Assembly: GCA_030522415.1 (NCBI GenBank)
Contig: CM060118.1
Location: 16,186,651-16,250,650, forward strand
DNA length: 64,000 nucleotides
Reading direction: 5' to 3'
From: Channallabes apus
Taxonomy: Eukaryota > Chordata > Actinopteri > Siluriformes > Clariidae
Shown piece by piece: positions 25,201 to 37,899 of this stretch; the first letter of the stretch is position 1, and each line of letters starts with the position of its first letter. The notes below the pieces were generated by a model. That model saw only the letters and a list, made by a program, of their open reading frames with translations. It did no database searches and was not told where the DNA came from. The position numbers and the translations under genes are program-made.

Positions 25201-26437
25201 GGCTTTCCACTTTTCGTTATTTGTATTCAACCTGAGACACTTTGCCTTCTCCTTCCCAGGTATGTGGGCAGGAAGAGGAAAGCGCAAACAGTGTCTGTTC
25301 AACCTCCTTTCTTGAGACCGCAAATCTCGGAGGCACAGCTAGCAGCCAAGGTGCTTGACAATGGTATCCATGGAGATCTACACCGGGTAGGCCATCTTCA
25401 CATATATATACATATGTCGACACGTGTGTACTGGCGAAGCTATTTCCGTCTGCGTTTGTTTTGCTGTATATGCATGTCCAGGCCTGTTAATTGGCAGATT
25501 ACTCAGGTAAGGTGCATTACAGGAGGGGAAAAGCTCAATGTAGGGCACAATCATAATTATGGTTAATCAGAATTGTTGGTGCTCTGATGCTCTGCTGTCA
25601 GTGTCGACTTAGATATAATTCACTTGTCATTTTGATTTCTTGCACTTTTTCTCTGGTTGTGTCTCTCTCAGTCTAAGAGTAGTTTAGAGATGATGGAGAG
25701 TCAGTCTGCTGATGCTGAGCCTCCTCCTCCTCCCAAACCAGAGCTTCGATACCCTGGACTGTCACGAGGACCTGCTGAAGGTAAGCGGCCACACTATAAT
25801 AAATTTCTTTCATTCTTTCTTCAACTAGTTGTTATTTACCTTATTTGGCTCAGTAATTATGCTGGAGCTGGACTTTTGTATTGCGCAGTACTTGCTAAGC
25901 AGGAGCTGGAATTATGATAAACAGTGTGACAACTTTACTGCTGTAAGAAAAATAGGCTTTTTTTTGTCACGTATACATTACAGCCAAGGGGAAATTTTTT
26001 TGACATATCATAGGTTGTAAGAATGTTGGGGTCAGAGCACAGGGTCAGCCATGATCAGTCAGCCCTGGAGTAAAAAAGGTTAAGGGCCTTTCTTATGGCA
26101 GCTTGGGACTTGAACCCCTGACCTTCTGTTCCATAACCAAGAAACTTAAACATTGAGCCACCGCTCTCTTAATAGTCTTATTAGAGCTTAGCAGAGAAAC
26201 AGTATTTACTCAGACACACCAGATTCAGTCAGTCAGTGACTGAGTTTAGGCAGAAACTATTATTAGATACAAGCCTTTGCTTAAAATAGGTACGTGGCAG
26301 CACACAAGGCTAAACCACTGCCATTTTATCATATTAATTAAACAACTATTTCATATTCTGGTCAAATCTTGTTGTATTTGTTCTCTGATCCATATTTTCT
26401 GTGTTCTTAATAGCTGTGATTTGTTTAATTAAATGTG

Positions 26438-26514
<77 letters not shown>

Positions 26515-29500
26515 ATATATATACATGTATGTGTACATGTGTATGTGTGTATATGTATATGTTGCAACATGCAGCAGTTTGTGTTTGATAATTTTTCTGT
26601 TGCCTACTGATGAGGGTTATACAATCAAAATTAGAGCTGACATTTTATCCACTTTTATATAATTTTTACATTCTAGCTCATCATTGCACTTAAGCTGATG
26701 ACAATTGAAATGAAACTGTTAAAACTGACATTGATGCAATATTTGTACATTTATACACACATTTGGCAAACTCAAAATTAAAACGTTTATATCAATATTC
26801 GTTATTAGTGGTGCTTGCGAAGCAAAGCACTACTATTGTTATCTTGCAAACTTCTTCCCTACAAAGGTTCGGCGCGTAACTAGTCCCGCATCGTTTGTCG
26901 TAGACCCATGAGTGAGGTGTCAAATCGTGCGGCCTATTCGGGAATGGGGTGCTATGACTTTTCGGGCGGTTAATTGCCCCCGCTTGACTTAACATTGAGG
27001 CCAACTTTGACGGATTATAGCGCAGACAGGGAATTTTGTAGAAACGTGAAATTCACCATATTTGAAGAGGTTTGCAACCCGTGTCAGAAGATACTGCGCA
27101 AGAGGGTATAAGTTTTATCCCCGGGGCAAGAGAAGTCCCCAAATATTCCCCATTGACTTATAATGGGGATTTTTGGCGAATCACTAGTCCCGCACCGTTC
27201 GTCGTAGACCCATGAATGAGGTGTCAAACCGTGTGGCTTATTCTGGAATAGTTTTCTATGACGTCTGGTAGCGACTCGTCGCACAGTTTTCCCAAAAAAC
27301 GATAGCACACTTATTACTCTTCGACTAAAAGGTTTGGACCATTCCACATCGGGCAGCTTTGAGATGACGCCCACGTATGTTACACCGTTGCGTCCGGCTC
27401 GATCGGAACTGCGTTTCAACCTCCCGAAACGATCCGACGCACGGTTTTCCCGCAATTCCCCAAAACTACCCCTTTTCCACCACCAATTCATTTCAATGGG
27501 AAAGGGCTCATAAAAAGGTGCCAACCCAGGCCAATTGAAAGGCCTACCGCTCTGCTATACTTTGTCATAGAAACGTCATTCAAAATTTAAATGGGTCACA
27601 AGACTTTGGCCTTTTATGTACGAGGTCCGGGTCTTGTTATCTTTTACGGTTGTTTCACAAGAGCAGTTTTAGTCTTATTATTTTTCGCTGAATGTTTGTG
27701 CCACTGTCAAATTCCACATCGTAGAGTGTCTTTACACTGTCACCACATCAGTATAGTACATTCTACAGGCATGATGATTCAATATGTTGTGGTCATGAAG
27801 TTCCTGCCACTCACGGTGAAAGAATTTTTGCGATCGGACCTACGGTTCTCCATTGGAAAGCGTTTGTTCGAGAGCTTTCCTGTTCCTTCAAATTCCTCTT
27901 TGAAGTTCTCTGTGTCTGTCCCAGGGGAGTGTGCGTGCAGACCACCCCTCCCACTAGGGCTGGGCCGATAAACGAGATCATATCGAATGGCGATTTATTT
28001 GATTTTAAAAACGATGAAAAGCTCTAGACATTTTTTGCTCGATATGGATTAATCTAAGAGCCAATCACACAGCAGAACAATATGACAACAACCAATCAGC
28101 GTGCAGCTTTGCGAAGCAAACTTGACACTAGGATGACAAAAAAAAAAAATGAGTGGAAGCAGCGACGAAAGTGAATCTAACCTCGAGTTATTATCCAAAG
28201 ATGTTGAAATTGTCGACAAAAAAGGTAGCATGAACTCTGTTATATGAACGCATCACCCAAACGACCACACTGAAAGCATGAAAATGCGGGCCGATGCTAC
28301 TCCGTCAACTAGCAGGGCTAGCAGTGGGGCTGTACCAAAGCAGATATCGATCGTGTCGTCTTTCGTGGCCAGGTGTTCCAAAAGGAGCAAGGATATAACC
28401 AGGGCCGTTTCTAACTTTCTAGCGAAAGATATGATGCCCCAAAGCACACGAGGCTGAAGTTAGCTCCTTATTCGCCTCGTTACTAACGGGAGTGTTCACG
28501 TTGGCGGAAGCTGCACAGTTTATCAATAAAACGCTATTTTGATGGCTTAAACCATTCTGGCCAAGCAAATATGAACTATACAACACCTAGCAGGTACCCA
28601 ACTATATAGTAAAAGTGAAATTGTCCTGGCCCAGATTGATAGCTGCATAATTCATTCCATTTTTGTTGTCATTGCATGCTTAAGCCATTATGTCAGTTTA
28701 TTGGGGCAGTGTGAAATAGCCTTCATTTAACTCTGAATTGTGGGATAAAAAAACAGCCCTAGTGTGTGTGGTCTAAATTTTGTTTCTCATTATTGTTTAA
28801 AAATCTCAAAACATTGTAATATATCATCACAAGATACTTTTTATCATCACAAACAAGTATTTTTTTTTATACAAACCTTTGCCTTGTAAAGATTCTGAGC
28901 ATGTGCCTATAGTGTCTTAATTTTTAAGGCCAAATCTGTCATCTGTTTTTGTTAATAAACTATACTTTAAAATGTAATTTAATGAACCCTTTAATTTTTT
29001 GTGGCTTCAGTCATTGTTGGGATACTCTTTTAAAGCTGGCAGCATTAACAGCTTATATCGAAATATATATCGTTATCGTTCAATATGGGCCAAAAATTAT
29101 CGAGATTACTTTTTTGCCATATCGCCCAGCCCTACCTCCCACCCCCCCTCCGCCACCGACAGGAGTTTTGCCATGGCAAGCACCACTCACATTTTCTTCA
29201 GGAAATGTACCGCTCTAGTTGTTAAATACTGTACAGGTTTTTCTGTTGCCACAATCTAGCTTAAGAAGACATCTCAAAGTATCAGATATCTTTTCACATA
29301 AACTTTCTTGAAACCTGTGCATTTAGAATTCTCTCAGATTGGAAGGAGGACAAGGTTTTATTTTTGTTTGTCTCTTAACATTCACACTGCTATGGTTTTT
29401 CAGAGAGCAGCCTGTTAAATAAAACTCCTCCAACTCCCACCATGTACAAATACCGACCTACATACAGCAGCCCAGGGAAGAACCACACCGCTCTGACACA

Positions 29501-32500
29501 CGCCTATGCCAACCAGGTAAACTGTGTACTAATGTGTATGACTTTGTGTTTTTGTGCGAGTATGCATTCATGTCGGCCCCTTCTGTCGTGCATCGTATGT
29601 AGCGTGTTTGTGTCTTCTGGCTGTCTTTTTCTGTTATTTATTCTTTCTCATAAATTATCTTTTATTTTTCTTTTGATTTGATTGACCCAGTGGCTTTCAC
29701 TTGAACAGTATCAGTAAGTCATCACTGTACACCATCTTTTTTTTGTTTGTTTGTGCAATTGTCCGAGTGTGTGTTTGTCTCTCTCTCTCTGTGTGTGTGT
29801 GTTTTAGTATTAGTCTTTTTCCTATTATAACCTGGCAAATTCAGCATTTTGTGTTTAAGAGCTTGTTAATGTAATATTCTTAAGACTAGTCTAATTCACA
29901 TCACCTGTTTCTATCAGAGGCGTTAATGTAATGTGTGGACAAATTCTAAATTTACTTTTTAGCCCACAGAGTGAGGATATGTCACAGTAGATATCTCGAG
30001 TTTTGGTTAGTGTAAATTTCCAAAGTGATGTGGTGATGTGGGACAATCTAGTTTGCTAGTTAAATGTGTTAATAAAGAATAAGAGGAATAGTCGTATGCA
30101 AATCATCATCATGCTCATCGTCCAACATGATTATGCAGTTAAGATTCAATTGTCACCTTACAGCACAGTGAGGTTTTTTTTTTTGTGTGTGTCCCCTCAT
30201 ATCCTTGAGCGCAGGGTCAGCCAGGACACAGCACCCCTGAAGCAGATAGGGTTATAGTAGATAAGGACTTGAGCCTTTAACCTTCCAATAAGTAACCCAG
30301 AGCCTTAACCACCTGAGCCTGTGTATTAGGCAGGAGAGTTGTATGATGCCTTTGAACTCCATTTTAGTTTTTCTAAGTTTCATCAGTGTTTCACGATAAC
30401 ATGAACACATGGACCATGTATTTTAAAAAGAGAAATAAAAAGCTTGTCCGAGGTGCCTGCATGTTGTCCCTTTCTTCATTTTATTTTTAGTAATACAAAC
30501 ACATATTGGTGTAGATGGTGTTTGTGTTTGAATATGCACATTTGCAGCTTTCAGAAATTTTTACATTTATATATTGTAAGTTTATACCTATTGAAGATGA
30601 ATGTTATTGTAAACCAATTTATGAGCTTTCTGCTGTGTTTAATGTGCAAGAGGCCATGCTTTACATTTTGTACATTGGCAATAGTGGGTGTGTAGACCAC
30701 ACCCTAATAGAGACTAACAGGAGCATAGGCCGCATCTCTATCCCAAGGACAAGAAAAACCCACACTAACAAAGAATGTATTGTATATTTCTGTATAATGG
30801 TCATAAAGAGCTGTGTGTGAGGTGTTTCACTGCCCTGATTCAGAGATGCTTCCACTGACTGGGATTACTTTACACACTATAATAAATCTAATGACCTTTA
30901 TACTAAATTAAACTGGGATGAATCTTCACATCCCTGATCATTTAGCGATCACACCATTGTGCTAAACTGTCATGTTTATTAACTTTAAAGTTAATGAGGT
31001 ACAGTAAGATGGGATCAGTGATTGTTTAAACGGTTTTACCACCCTACCTCTCACATCTTGAATGATATCCATTAAGGTTCTTTTTTTTCACTTGCTACAT
31101 TAACCTTTAGCAGGATAACAAATGATTGACCTCAATTTCATTTACCCTCATACACCCTCATACACCGATTATCCCCATCTGTTGTTTTCGCACAGAGAAA
31201 ACACTGTGTCTGTGTGAGTGAGAGAATTGGGAGAGAGATGCATAACACTACATTTACATTTCATTGGGCTTTTTATCTGCCTACATGCTGGCTCTGAAAA
31301 TGAGAAGGGCAAAGCCGGAAATAAATTTTACCCAGTGGTCTTATTGTATGTGCAGGATAAGATGCAGTTAATTATGATGAGAGAAAAAAAGGCAATTCTG
31401 GCAGAGCTTTGGTTTTTGCTAATTATTTCCTCTAGCCGTATCAAAATGTAACATGACCATTTGTTTTTCTGTATAACCCTCTAGTGATTGTTGTGCATAG
31501 ATGGGATTTGAGCCACAGATTTGGTGGGTGTGGGGGCATTAAAATGTTTAATACTGCAATCTCAGCAAGTTTACCCTTGCTCTTTAACAAGTCGGTTACA
31601 ATGACTGTGCATAGAACTATGTACATGGCAGATCTATCTAAAAAAAAAAAAAAAAAAGTTTAATTAAATTACATAAATGCGTAATGTAATTTAACATTAT
31701 CAGCAGATCATCATTGATTACAGTCTTTTACTATAATTGAATTCTTGACCATCCTGCTGTTTTATTTTTCACCTACTTTTCCAGTGTCAGTGCTGATACT
31801 GTCTTCAACTTCATTCCTTTATACTTTACAGACTTAAGTAGATTTTGTTTTTAATAGCTTTTCTCTTCGCCCCTTTTTCTCTCTCTCTTTCTCTCTCTCT
31901 GTGTGTGTTGTTACTCTCTTGCTTTTGCTCTCTCTCTCTTTAGATGAGTCGTGGGGACAGTCTGAAGGAGTCCTCTTCCTCTCTCCTCCAGTCCAGTCAG
32001 CAGCCGGGTTTCCGCTCTGAGCCCAGTCTGGATGGCCGTGACGGAGGAGGAGGAGAGCGCGTGGGTGCTGAGCGACCCTCCGGAGGCCAAGGGACACCAG
32101 CCCCTGGAATTTCTGCCTATCCCTTCGGGGGGCGCTCTTACCCCTCCTTCTCCGACCCCACTGTGCTCTCCGGAGCTGCTTCTCGCTCCTCCAGCGTGCG
32201 ATCCACCTCCCACAATGCACCGCCCTCTGAAGTCTCCAGCTACAAGAGTTCAGCCAATCAAACGCCTCCACCCCGCAATGGTAGCTTGTCTTACGACAGC
32301 CTTCTAACGCCATCCGAAAGTCAAAATTTCGATTCCACGTCCCCCAACCCCCCGCTTGGCTACACCTCCCCATTTCTATCTGCACAGATCGCCCAGCAGC
32401 GAGAGGAGGAGCTTCACCAGCCCTCCTTCTCCAGCTCTGCCCTGCTTGCTTCGCCTCACCGTGGCACTGCCTACCTGCGTGGCTCCGCCTCCCCTCCACC

Positions 32501-33515
32501 ACTACCTGACCGAGAACGTGAAAGGCTGCTTCATGATGCACAGCCCCGTCAGCACCATCACCACCACCACCATCACCACCAGCATCGGCCGCCTCGTTTT
32601 TCCCGCCCGCCGCTGTTGTCTGATTCAGGCCTGCCAAGGTCCACTAATCCATATCGCACACGCTCCACAGATGCTCCACTGCCCCCCTCCACACACCCAC
32701 CACGAGCAAGTCACCCGCCTTTAGGCAAGTCTCTGTCTTACTCGAGTGCCGCAGCCGCTGAAATGCAGTACCGCCTTGTGCGTAAAGCCTCCGCCTCCAC
32801 CTCGGCTGGGGCAGGGGGCATCCAGGCGCCCAAGTGAGTAACAACCTCTGCCTTCAACGCTCCACGCTGCCTCCTGCTGCCTCCTTCCTCCTTCTACTCC
32901 TCCTCCTCCCAGACTCCCGTGAGTGGACCTCTCACTTTCTTTCTGCCTTTTCTGTCCCTCTTCCCATCTTTTGGTTTCCTCTCGATCTTGTGCCGTTGTT
33001 GGGTTAGTTCTACTTTGCTTGCTCAGCCATCCGACAAACCTGCATGTGGTGTGTGTTTTGTGGTGTTTTGGTTTTATTCTCTCAGGTAAGGAAATGGCAA
33101 CGGTCCTCGATGCTTTTGATTCCTGTGGGTTTTATTTTGTTTGTTTATAGGCATTTGTCATGTGTGTGTGTTTATTTATTTATTTTTGTGCATGTTACAT
33201 TGACACTGAAAGTCTAGCGTAAGAGGACATTTTGTAAACTAGCAAAAACCCATTTGAAATTTCTCTCTTTCTCTGCCACTCAGGGACGAGATTCAGATGA
33301 AATCTTATAGTCGGACAAACGGGCAGCCTAAATCACCTCTTCCACAGTCTCCTTCTTCGACCCCGTCTTCCCCGTCTCATCCAGTCAGTGTCGCCGCACG
33401 ACCAGGACATGCCTATCCCAGTGTTGGCTTGTCTCAGAGCCCTGTCCACAAGCCTGGAGGTGGGGTGAAGAAGGTGACTGGTGTCGGAGGGACCACTTAT
33501 GAGATATCAGTTTGA
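22300..33515 (+). CDS. zdhhc5: palmitoyltransferase ZDHHC5 (DHHC domain-containing)
   Basis: Transfers palmitate to cysteines of membrane-associated proteins. Eleven coding exons: 22300-22454, 23188-23309, 23564-23721, 24001-24173, 24448-24550, 24752-24843, 25260-25386, 25672-25780, 29404-29516, 31944-32833, 33284-33515, giving 757 residues (human ZDHHC5 715). All phases match. Four membrane segments lie near residues 36-52, 65-86, 172-196 and 204-229. The zinc-binding Cys-rich domain ([16 protein letters not shown]) precedes the catalytic DHHC, with Cys151 at codon 24016-24018. [13 protein letters not shown] follows TM4. The tail has [41 protein letters not shown] and the C-terminal PDZ ligand EISV. 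These tail words fit ZDHHC5 better than ZDHHC8. The N-terminus is 17 residues longer than human and Pro-rich. The exon 10 tail carries a nine-His run. Which teleost paralogue (a or b) is not resolved. Confidence 0.95.
24844..25259 (+). other. zdhhc5: GC-AG intron of zdhhc5 (intron 6)
   Basis: Exon 6 must end at CCCAG (24843) for the frame to continue: CCC AG joined to G gives Pro-Arg, then YVGRKRK, matching the APRY.GR order in mammalian ZDHHC5. The bases that follow are GCATGG, with no usable GT nearby. The acceptor CCTTCCCAG at 25251-25259 is canonical. It is therefore a GC-AG intron of 416 bases. Confidence 0.8.
26020..26170 (-). mobile_element. old tRNA-derived SINE in zdhhc5 intron 8
   Basis: On the - strand: GGTGGCTCAATG (A-box-like) and GGGGTTCAAGTCCC (B box), followed by 'taaccttttttactcc' and CAGGGCTGA sequence. 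A second, more decayed relative is at 30195-30325. Confidence 0.6.
26443..26526. repeat. (AT)n / (GT)n microsatellite
   Basis: About 60 bases of uninterrupted AT dinucleotides followed by GTGTGTGT and more TA. It lies in zdhhc5 intron 8. Confidence 0.97.
26808..29184. mobile_element. unclassified repeat with AGTGGTGCTTGC ends
   Basis: The left edge AGTGGTGCTTGC (about 26809) reappears as reverse complement GCAAGCACCACT near 29176-29187. Between them, a unit beginning 'actagtcccgca' with 'cgtagacccatga' occurs twice in direct orientation, near 26879 and 27183. The hAT at 27955-29134 is inserted inside. No coding frame of significance was seen and no target-site duplication could be recognised. 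The family could not be named from memory. Confidence 0.45.
27955..29134 (+). mobile_element. hAT element, internally deleted
   Basis: Ends TAGGGCTGGGC...GCCCAGCCCTA are flanked by a perfect 8-bp duplication CCTCCCAC (27947-27954 and 29135-29142), diagnostic for hAT. Subterminal inverted repeats contain ATATCG-rich words. The inside keeps a trace of a ZBED1-like hAT transposase on the + strand ([11 protein letters not shown] near 28150 and [11 protein letters not shown] near 28410-28440), with stops between. It lies in zdhhc5 intron 8. Confidence 0.85.
30195..30325 (-). mobile_element. decayed SINE fragment in zdhhc5 intron 9
   Basis: Shares CAGGGTCAGCCA, the GTAGATAAGGACTTGAG-like B-box region and a terminal AACCACCTGAGC with the element at 26020-26170. 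Confidence 0.45.
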
Positions 33516-35085
33516 GTGATAGGCAGCCGTTTGACCAGTCCCGTCAACAGCTGAGCCATGGACCTGCCTCCTCTATCCGCATTGGTCAGGATAGAGAATT
33601 CACTACACTGTTGGAAATGTCTTGAACATACACACAGACATTTATTACAAAAATTGGAGTGAATGTAGAACTCCATTTCCGTGCTTTACATTTATACAAG
33701 GGCAGAGTTTGAGAGAGCTGACCTGCTGATGTGTGGTCAGATAAGACATTTTGGAGGAGGGGGAGGAGAGGTGCTTGTACAATTCCTGGACTCGCCATTA
33801 ACAAGGAGGCGTGACACTCGAGTATGGCAGATGATGGACTGCCTTGAACAAGCAAAATTAATAAAAAGGTTGCATTATGTCAGCTGTGTAAATCATAGAG
33901 TGTATGTTGTGTAAAGAGGAGAAAAACATTAAATATTTCCAAATGTTCGGACCTAAATCAGCAAGTTTACGGCATATTGTTGCCAATTTGGACCACTGTG
34001 ATTGGCTCATGACCATTCTACTTCAGTGCATTAACCAATCAGAGAAGTAATAATGGCTAATGAAATGGTCTAAATTGTTTATCGAGATACTCCATTTCAG
34101 AAAAGTGTTTTCAAGCAACGGATGTGGAAATCAGTGAGATGTTTTTATTTAATTTTTCAATCTTATTTTATATGAATTTATAAATAGCTAATGATATGAT
34201 TAAGCATTTCAAGAGTGGCTGAGTCGGCGCAGGGTTTAGAAAGGCGCTATGATCCTCACATGATGTATGAAGATCAGAGTATCTCCTCTAAACATGCGTT
34301 ACTCAAATGCACTTTTTTTTTAAACTAATGCTGATGAAATTTGTATCCATTTGGGGTTTTTAAGCAGTCTAATGGGTGGGGAGGGAGGCTTGATTTATTT
34401 TGAATGATGGATTCAACAAACACTCAATGGCTGGGTTTGGGTCTCTGGGTTAAGGCAAGCCTCAGAGGCAGCCAGGTAAATGCTATTTAGTACTCAGCCC
34501 ACGAGATGTAGCATCTGAGTACATGACACGCAGGTGAGCACATTTTGTGGGATTTATTTTCCTTGTAAAGTCTGTCTGTGAGATAATGTCTGCTTTGGGT
34601 TATCAGATCCTATTGAAGAGACTCTTCAGTGCCCATGTCTAGCTGACTAAGTATAGAAGGTTGCTGGCCAGAGAGTTGGGAAACCAGTGCACTTGGATTG
34701 TTAAATCAGTCAGCAAGTGACTGCTGTAGTTATGAAACATAAAATGCCTTTTTTATTATTTAATTTTTACTTTAAAAAAAATTGTGGGTATTTTGCAAGT
34801 TTTGTGTTTCAGTGATTCCTCAAAATGTTGGTGGCTTTGGAGTGAAATGTAGCTCATGTTTGTCCAATCAGATGGAGAGAGTTTTGACAGCCACAACAGC
34901 TAGTCGGTTCCATATGATAATTAAAAAAAAGAAGAAAAAAAGGAAATATTTGCCATCTGGATCAGTATGTTGGAAGAATAAGAAGGAAGTGGTGTACTGT
35001 ATAGCTGTGTGTGAGTGTGAGAATGTGTGTCTGTGTGGGTGAATGTGGTTGAGCATTGTTAATAAACACTTTATAAACTATTATG
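33516..35085 (+). other. zdhhc5: zdhhc5 3' untranslated region
   Basis: No coding sequence after the TGA at 33513-33515. Candidate poly(A) signals are AATAAA at about 33864 and at 35061-35066. The latter is followed within 30 bases by a TTATGGATTAG stretch and fits a 1.57-kb 3' UTR. Extent is inferred. Confidence 0.5.
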
Positions 35086-35349
35086 GATTAGACTGAATTC
35101 TGATTTATTTCAAACATGTCAGTTTTGTCATCTATCCAGTTTTAGGATGCATAACAAACTTATTTACTGTTCAACACAAAAGACTTGACAAGATTTGAAC
35201 CTTGTGTATTTGTGTTTTAGACCACTTTTGAGAAACAATCAAGGTTATTTAAGTGACGGATCATGCTCCGTTTGATGAGCATTAGTAATCTATGATTTTT
35301 GTGCTGAGATTTTTTGAGAAACTGCCCTGATCTTTACCAATTCTCAAGG

Positions 35350-36700
35350 ATACACTGCCCAGCCAGAAAAGTCAGGATTTAACCAAGCAAATGGGTAAGA
35401 ACCATCCATTGGATAATTACTGCAGTAATTAACGTTTCGCCTGGCAACAAGTTACTTAAATCTAACTGATGCAATGAGTAGCGTCTCATCTCTTAAAACA
35501 GTGATGTCAGAAGACACATCCTGTGGTCATGGCAAAGATGTTAGTCTGTTTCAGTAGAGTCAAATAATTGGCCTGCATCAAGAAAGAAGACAACTAGGAG
35601 ATTGCTGAAAGTATTAAAATTGGGTTAAGAGATGTATAATGCATTATTAAAATGTGGAAAGATAGATTCGTCATCTTCGAGAAAGAAATGTAGTTGGGAA
35701 AACTTTCAGAATGAGTTTGATGGGCTGATATCAAAAATTCAGTTCATCTTATATAATTTCAACCAACTGTTTAAACGTGACTAAGAAAAAAAGAAAAACG
35801 GATCACAGGCAAAGAAATTGCACAGATACACATGATCATGTTTTTAGTTTACATTTACGCATTTGGCAGACGCTCTTATCCAGAGCGACTTACATTCTTA
35901 TCTCATTACACATCTGAGCAATTGAGGGTTAAGGGCCTTGCTCAAGGGCCCAACAGTGGCAACTTGGTGGTTGTGGGATTTGAACCTGGGATCTTCCGAA
36001 CCGTAGTCCAATGCCTTAACCACTGAGCTACCTTCAGTTGTTTCTATGAGCAAAAAATATAAATTTTGAGTTCTACATTTTTGTGATGTCATTCCCATAT
36101 TGTTGTGGTGATAAAATTTACCCTTTATAAAAGTAATAAAAACCTTCTACTTTTCATGAAAACCCGAATGTACAGTTTGAAGTCTGATCCCTCCCGGGTT
36201 TCCCAGGTCCTTTACCTATTCTGTCTTGCCTATTCTGATACACTCATCAGTAAAAAACACTATAAAAGCTATGTTTTATAGTAAAAGTATGAACGTTTCC
36301 ACATGCACAATGTGAAGAGAACTCAAGGGATTGGGACTAAACAGCTGTGTAATAATGCAGCCCTCATGCCTAGTGTACAAACCTTTGGAGGCAGTGTTAT
36401 GATCTAGGGTTGCTTCAGGTGGTCAGGTTTAGGTTCAGCAAGGTTATGTGCCCAAAATGTGGTCAGCTGATTACCTGCATACTGAATGGCTAGGTTTTAC
36501 CATTAATGGTTTGTCTTCCCTGAGCATACTCCAAGGTGATGATGCCAAGATTCATCGAGCTCAAACACAAACAGTGCTTCAAGGAGCATGAGACATTATT
36601 TTGACAAATGGATTGGCCACCGAAGTGTACCTACCTACCTTTAGCGATTTCTCCAAGATCTTGACATTAAATAAGATTATCGAAATGTCAAGGCCATAAT
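35350..36700 (+). mobile_element. Tc1-like transposon remnant (split by a SINE)
   Basis: The left part has a decayed end CACTGCCCAGCCA and transposase 5' pieces ('gcattattaaaatgtggaaag'). The right part (36285-36640) reads, with stops, as the Tc1 DDE core: FGGSVMIWGCF.WSGLGSA then a damaged D.A.IHRAQ. A - strand SINE at 35849-36032 separates the halves. The last part, including the C-terminal PDLNPIE region, is not recognisable. Confidence 0.65.
35849..36032 (-). mobile_element. tRNA-derived SINE, same family as 971-1168
   Basis: Reverse-oriented copy: tail 'gcatttggcagacgctctta' at the left, body GGGCCTTGCTCAAGGGCCC, B box GGATTTGAACCTGGG and A-box complement CCACTGAGCTACC at the right. It is inserted in a Tc1 remnant. 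Confidence 0.85.
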
Positions 36701-37899
36701 CAAAGATAAGTCACCAATGGGAAAATTTATCTTAATAGCTTCTCCATTATTATTTATATATTCAAGCTCACATTGTCGAGCTGTTTTCGAATCCTGTTTT
36801 TGAAAGCTGGGAGGTATATGGTTTATGTACTTTGTAGTGTCTCATTTTTTGTCAACCAATCCATACGTTTTTTTTTTAACAGTTTCATCCATCCAAAAAA
36901 GTGGTGCTGTTCCTTGAGGTAAATTTCCATGAGTACAACTTCTGTTCAGTGTAGTAGTTTCACACACAAGTGGTACAGCAGATCCTGAGGTATCTCACCT
37001 CTTGGTAACAATGTCTTGCACTGGTCTTTTTTTTTTTCTTTTTTTTTTAATGTGTTCTCTCATGAGCAGTACAGTAGCTTCATCCATCCATCCATCAGAC
37101 GTGGACATTTTTTTTCTCTCCCTCACAAAATCTCATTCAGAACTTGTGAATAGCAGGTAGTCAAACCTTAATTTTAATTAATTATTTTATTAATTGATGT
37201 ATTTATTGATTATATTTTTCATTTATTTGTTTTTAAAGATATACAGCGTTATACTTTTTCCAAAATAAAAAAGTTACTTTAATTACTCGTTTCCCAAAGG
37301 TATGGGAATCATGTGTTTGCTAAATTACACTCGTAACTTGGATGAAGACCAGGAGGGATATATATATATATAAACTGTACAGTTGGCGTGTCTGTACGTT
37401 GAAGCTATTTGCGGCGCTATTTTTTTTTGCGCGCTAACAGGTGTGCAGTTAAATTCCACGCGAACGCGCGAGTACATTTGCTATTTTTTTTTTTTAATAA
37501 GAAACTGAACAGCTTTCCAAGGCAGGGAGACGTTGGTGCACAGTATATTGTAAAGCAATACTCAGACAAGGTTGCCCTCTAGCAGGCCGGAGGTGTTATT
37601 GCAGTTGAAGATGTTAACGCCTAGATTTGGAATGATTAAAAATCTTCCCACGAAATTCAGCTTTCGTTAATTGTGCACTCTTCAAGCACATGGGGAAGTA
37701 AGCCTTGCCCCACATTTAAATGCTAAATGTTTTGTTTCTTTCCTTCTGTGTTTCCCTCCTTTGTTTCTTTCCTTCAGTTAATCTGTGATCTAGGGTTCAC
37801 AAACCTTACCATAATTATGTATGTGGAAATGCCATTACCAGCCCCTTCACACTGGTTGTTCATTAGCATTCAGGGGAAAAGGTGACAAGTATTTTATAG
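36701..37899. other. gene-free DNA between zdhhc5 and tmx2
   Basis: No gene. A patch at 37382-37412 ('ttggcgtgtctgtacgttga' then agctatttgc) is repeated with changes at 40053-40083, suggesting an unnamed dispersed repeat, possibly Helitron-related. Confidence 0.35.

Noticed and set aside
26346..26610. Frames through the (AT)n array
   Set aside because: Tyr/Ile or Cys/Val repeats are translations of a microsatellite.
31834..32637. 267-codon open frame on the - strand
   Set aside because: Antisense shadow of zdhhc5 exon 10, whose composition suppresses stops; its sequence is low-complexity Gly/Arg/Glu and has no domain.
32356..32724. 122-codon + strand frame overlapping zdhhc5 exon 10
   Set aside because: Alternative frame of a repeat-rich exon; no independent support.
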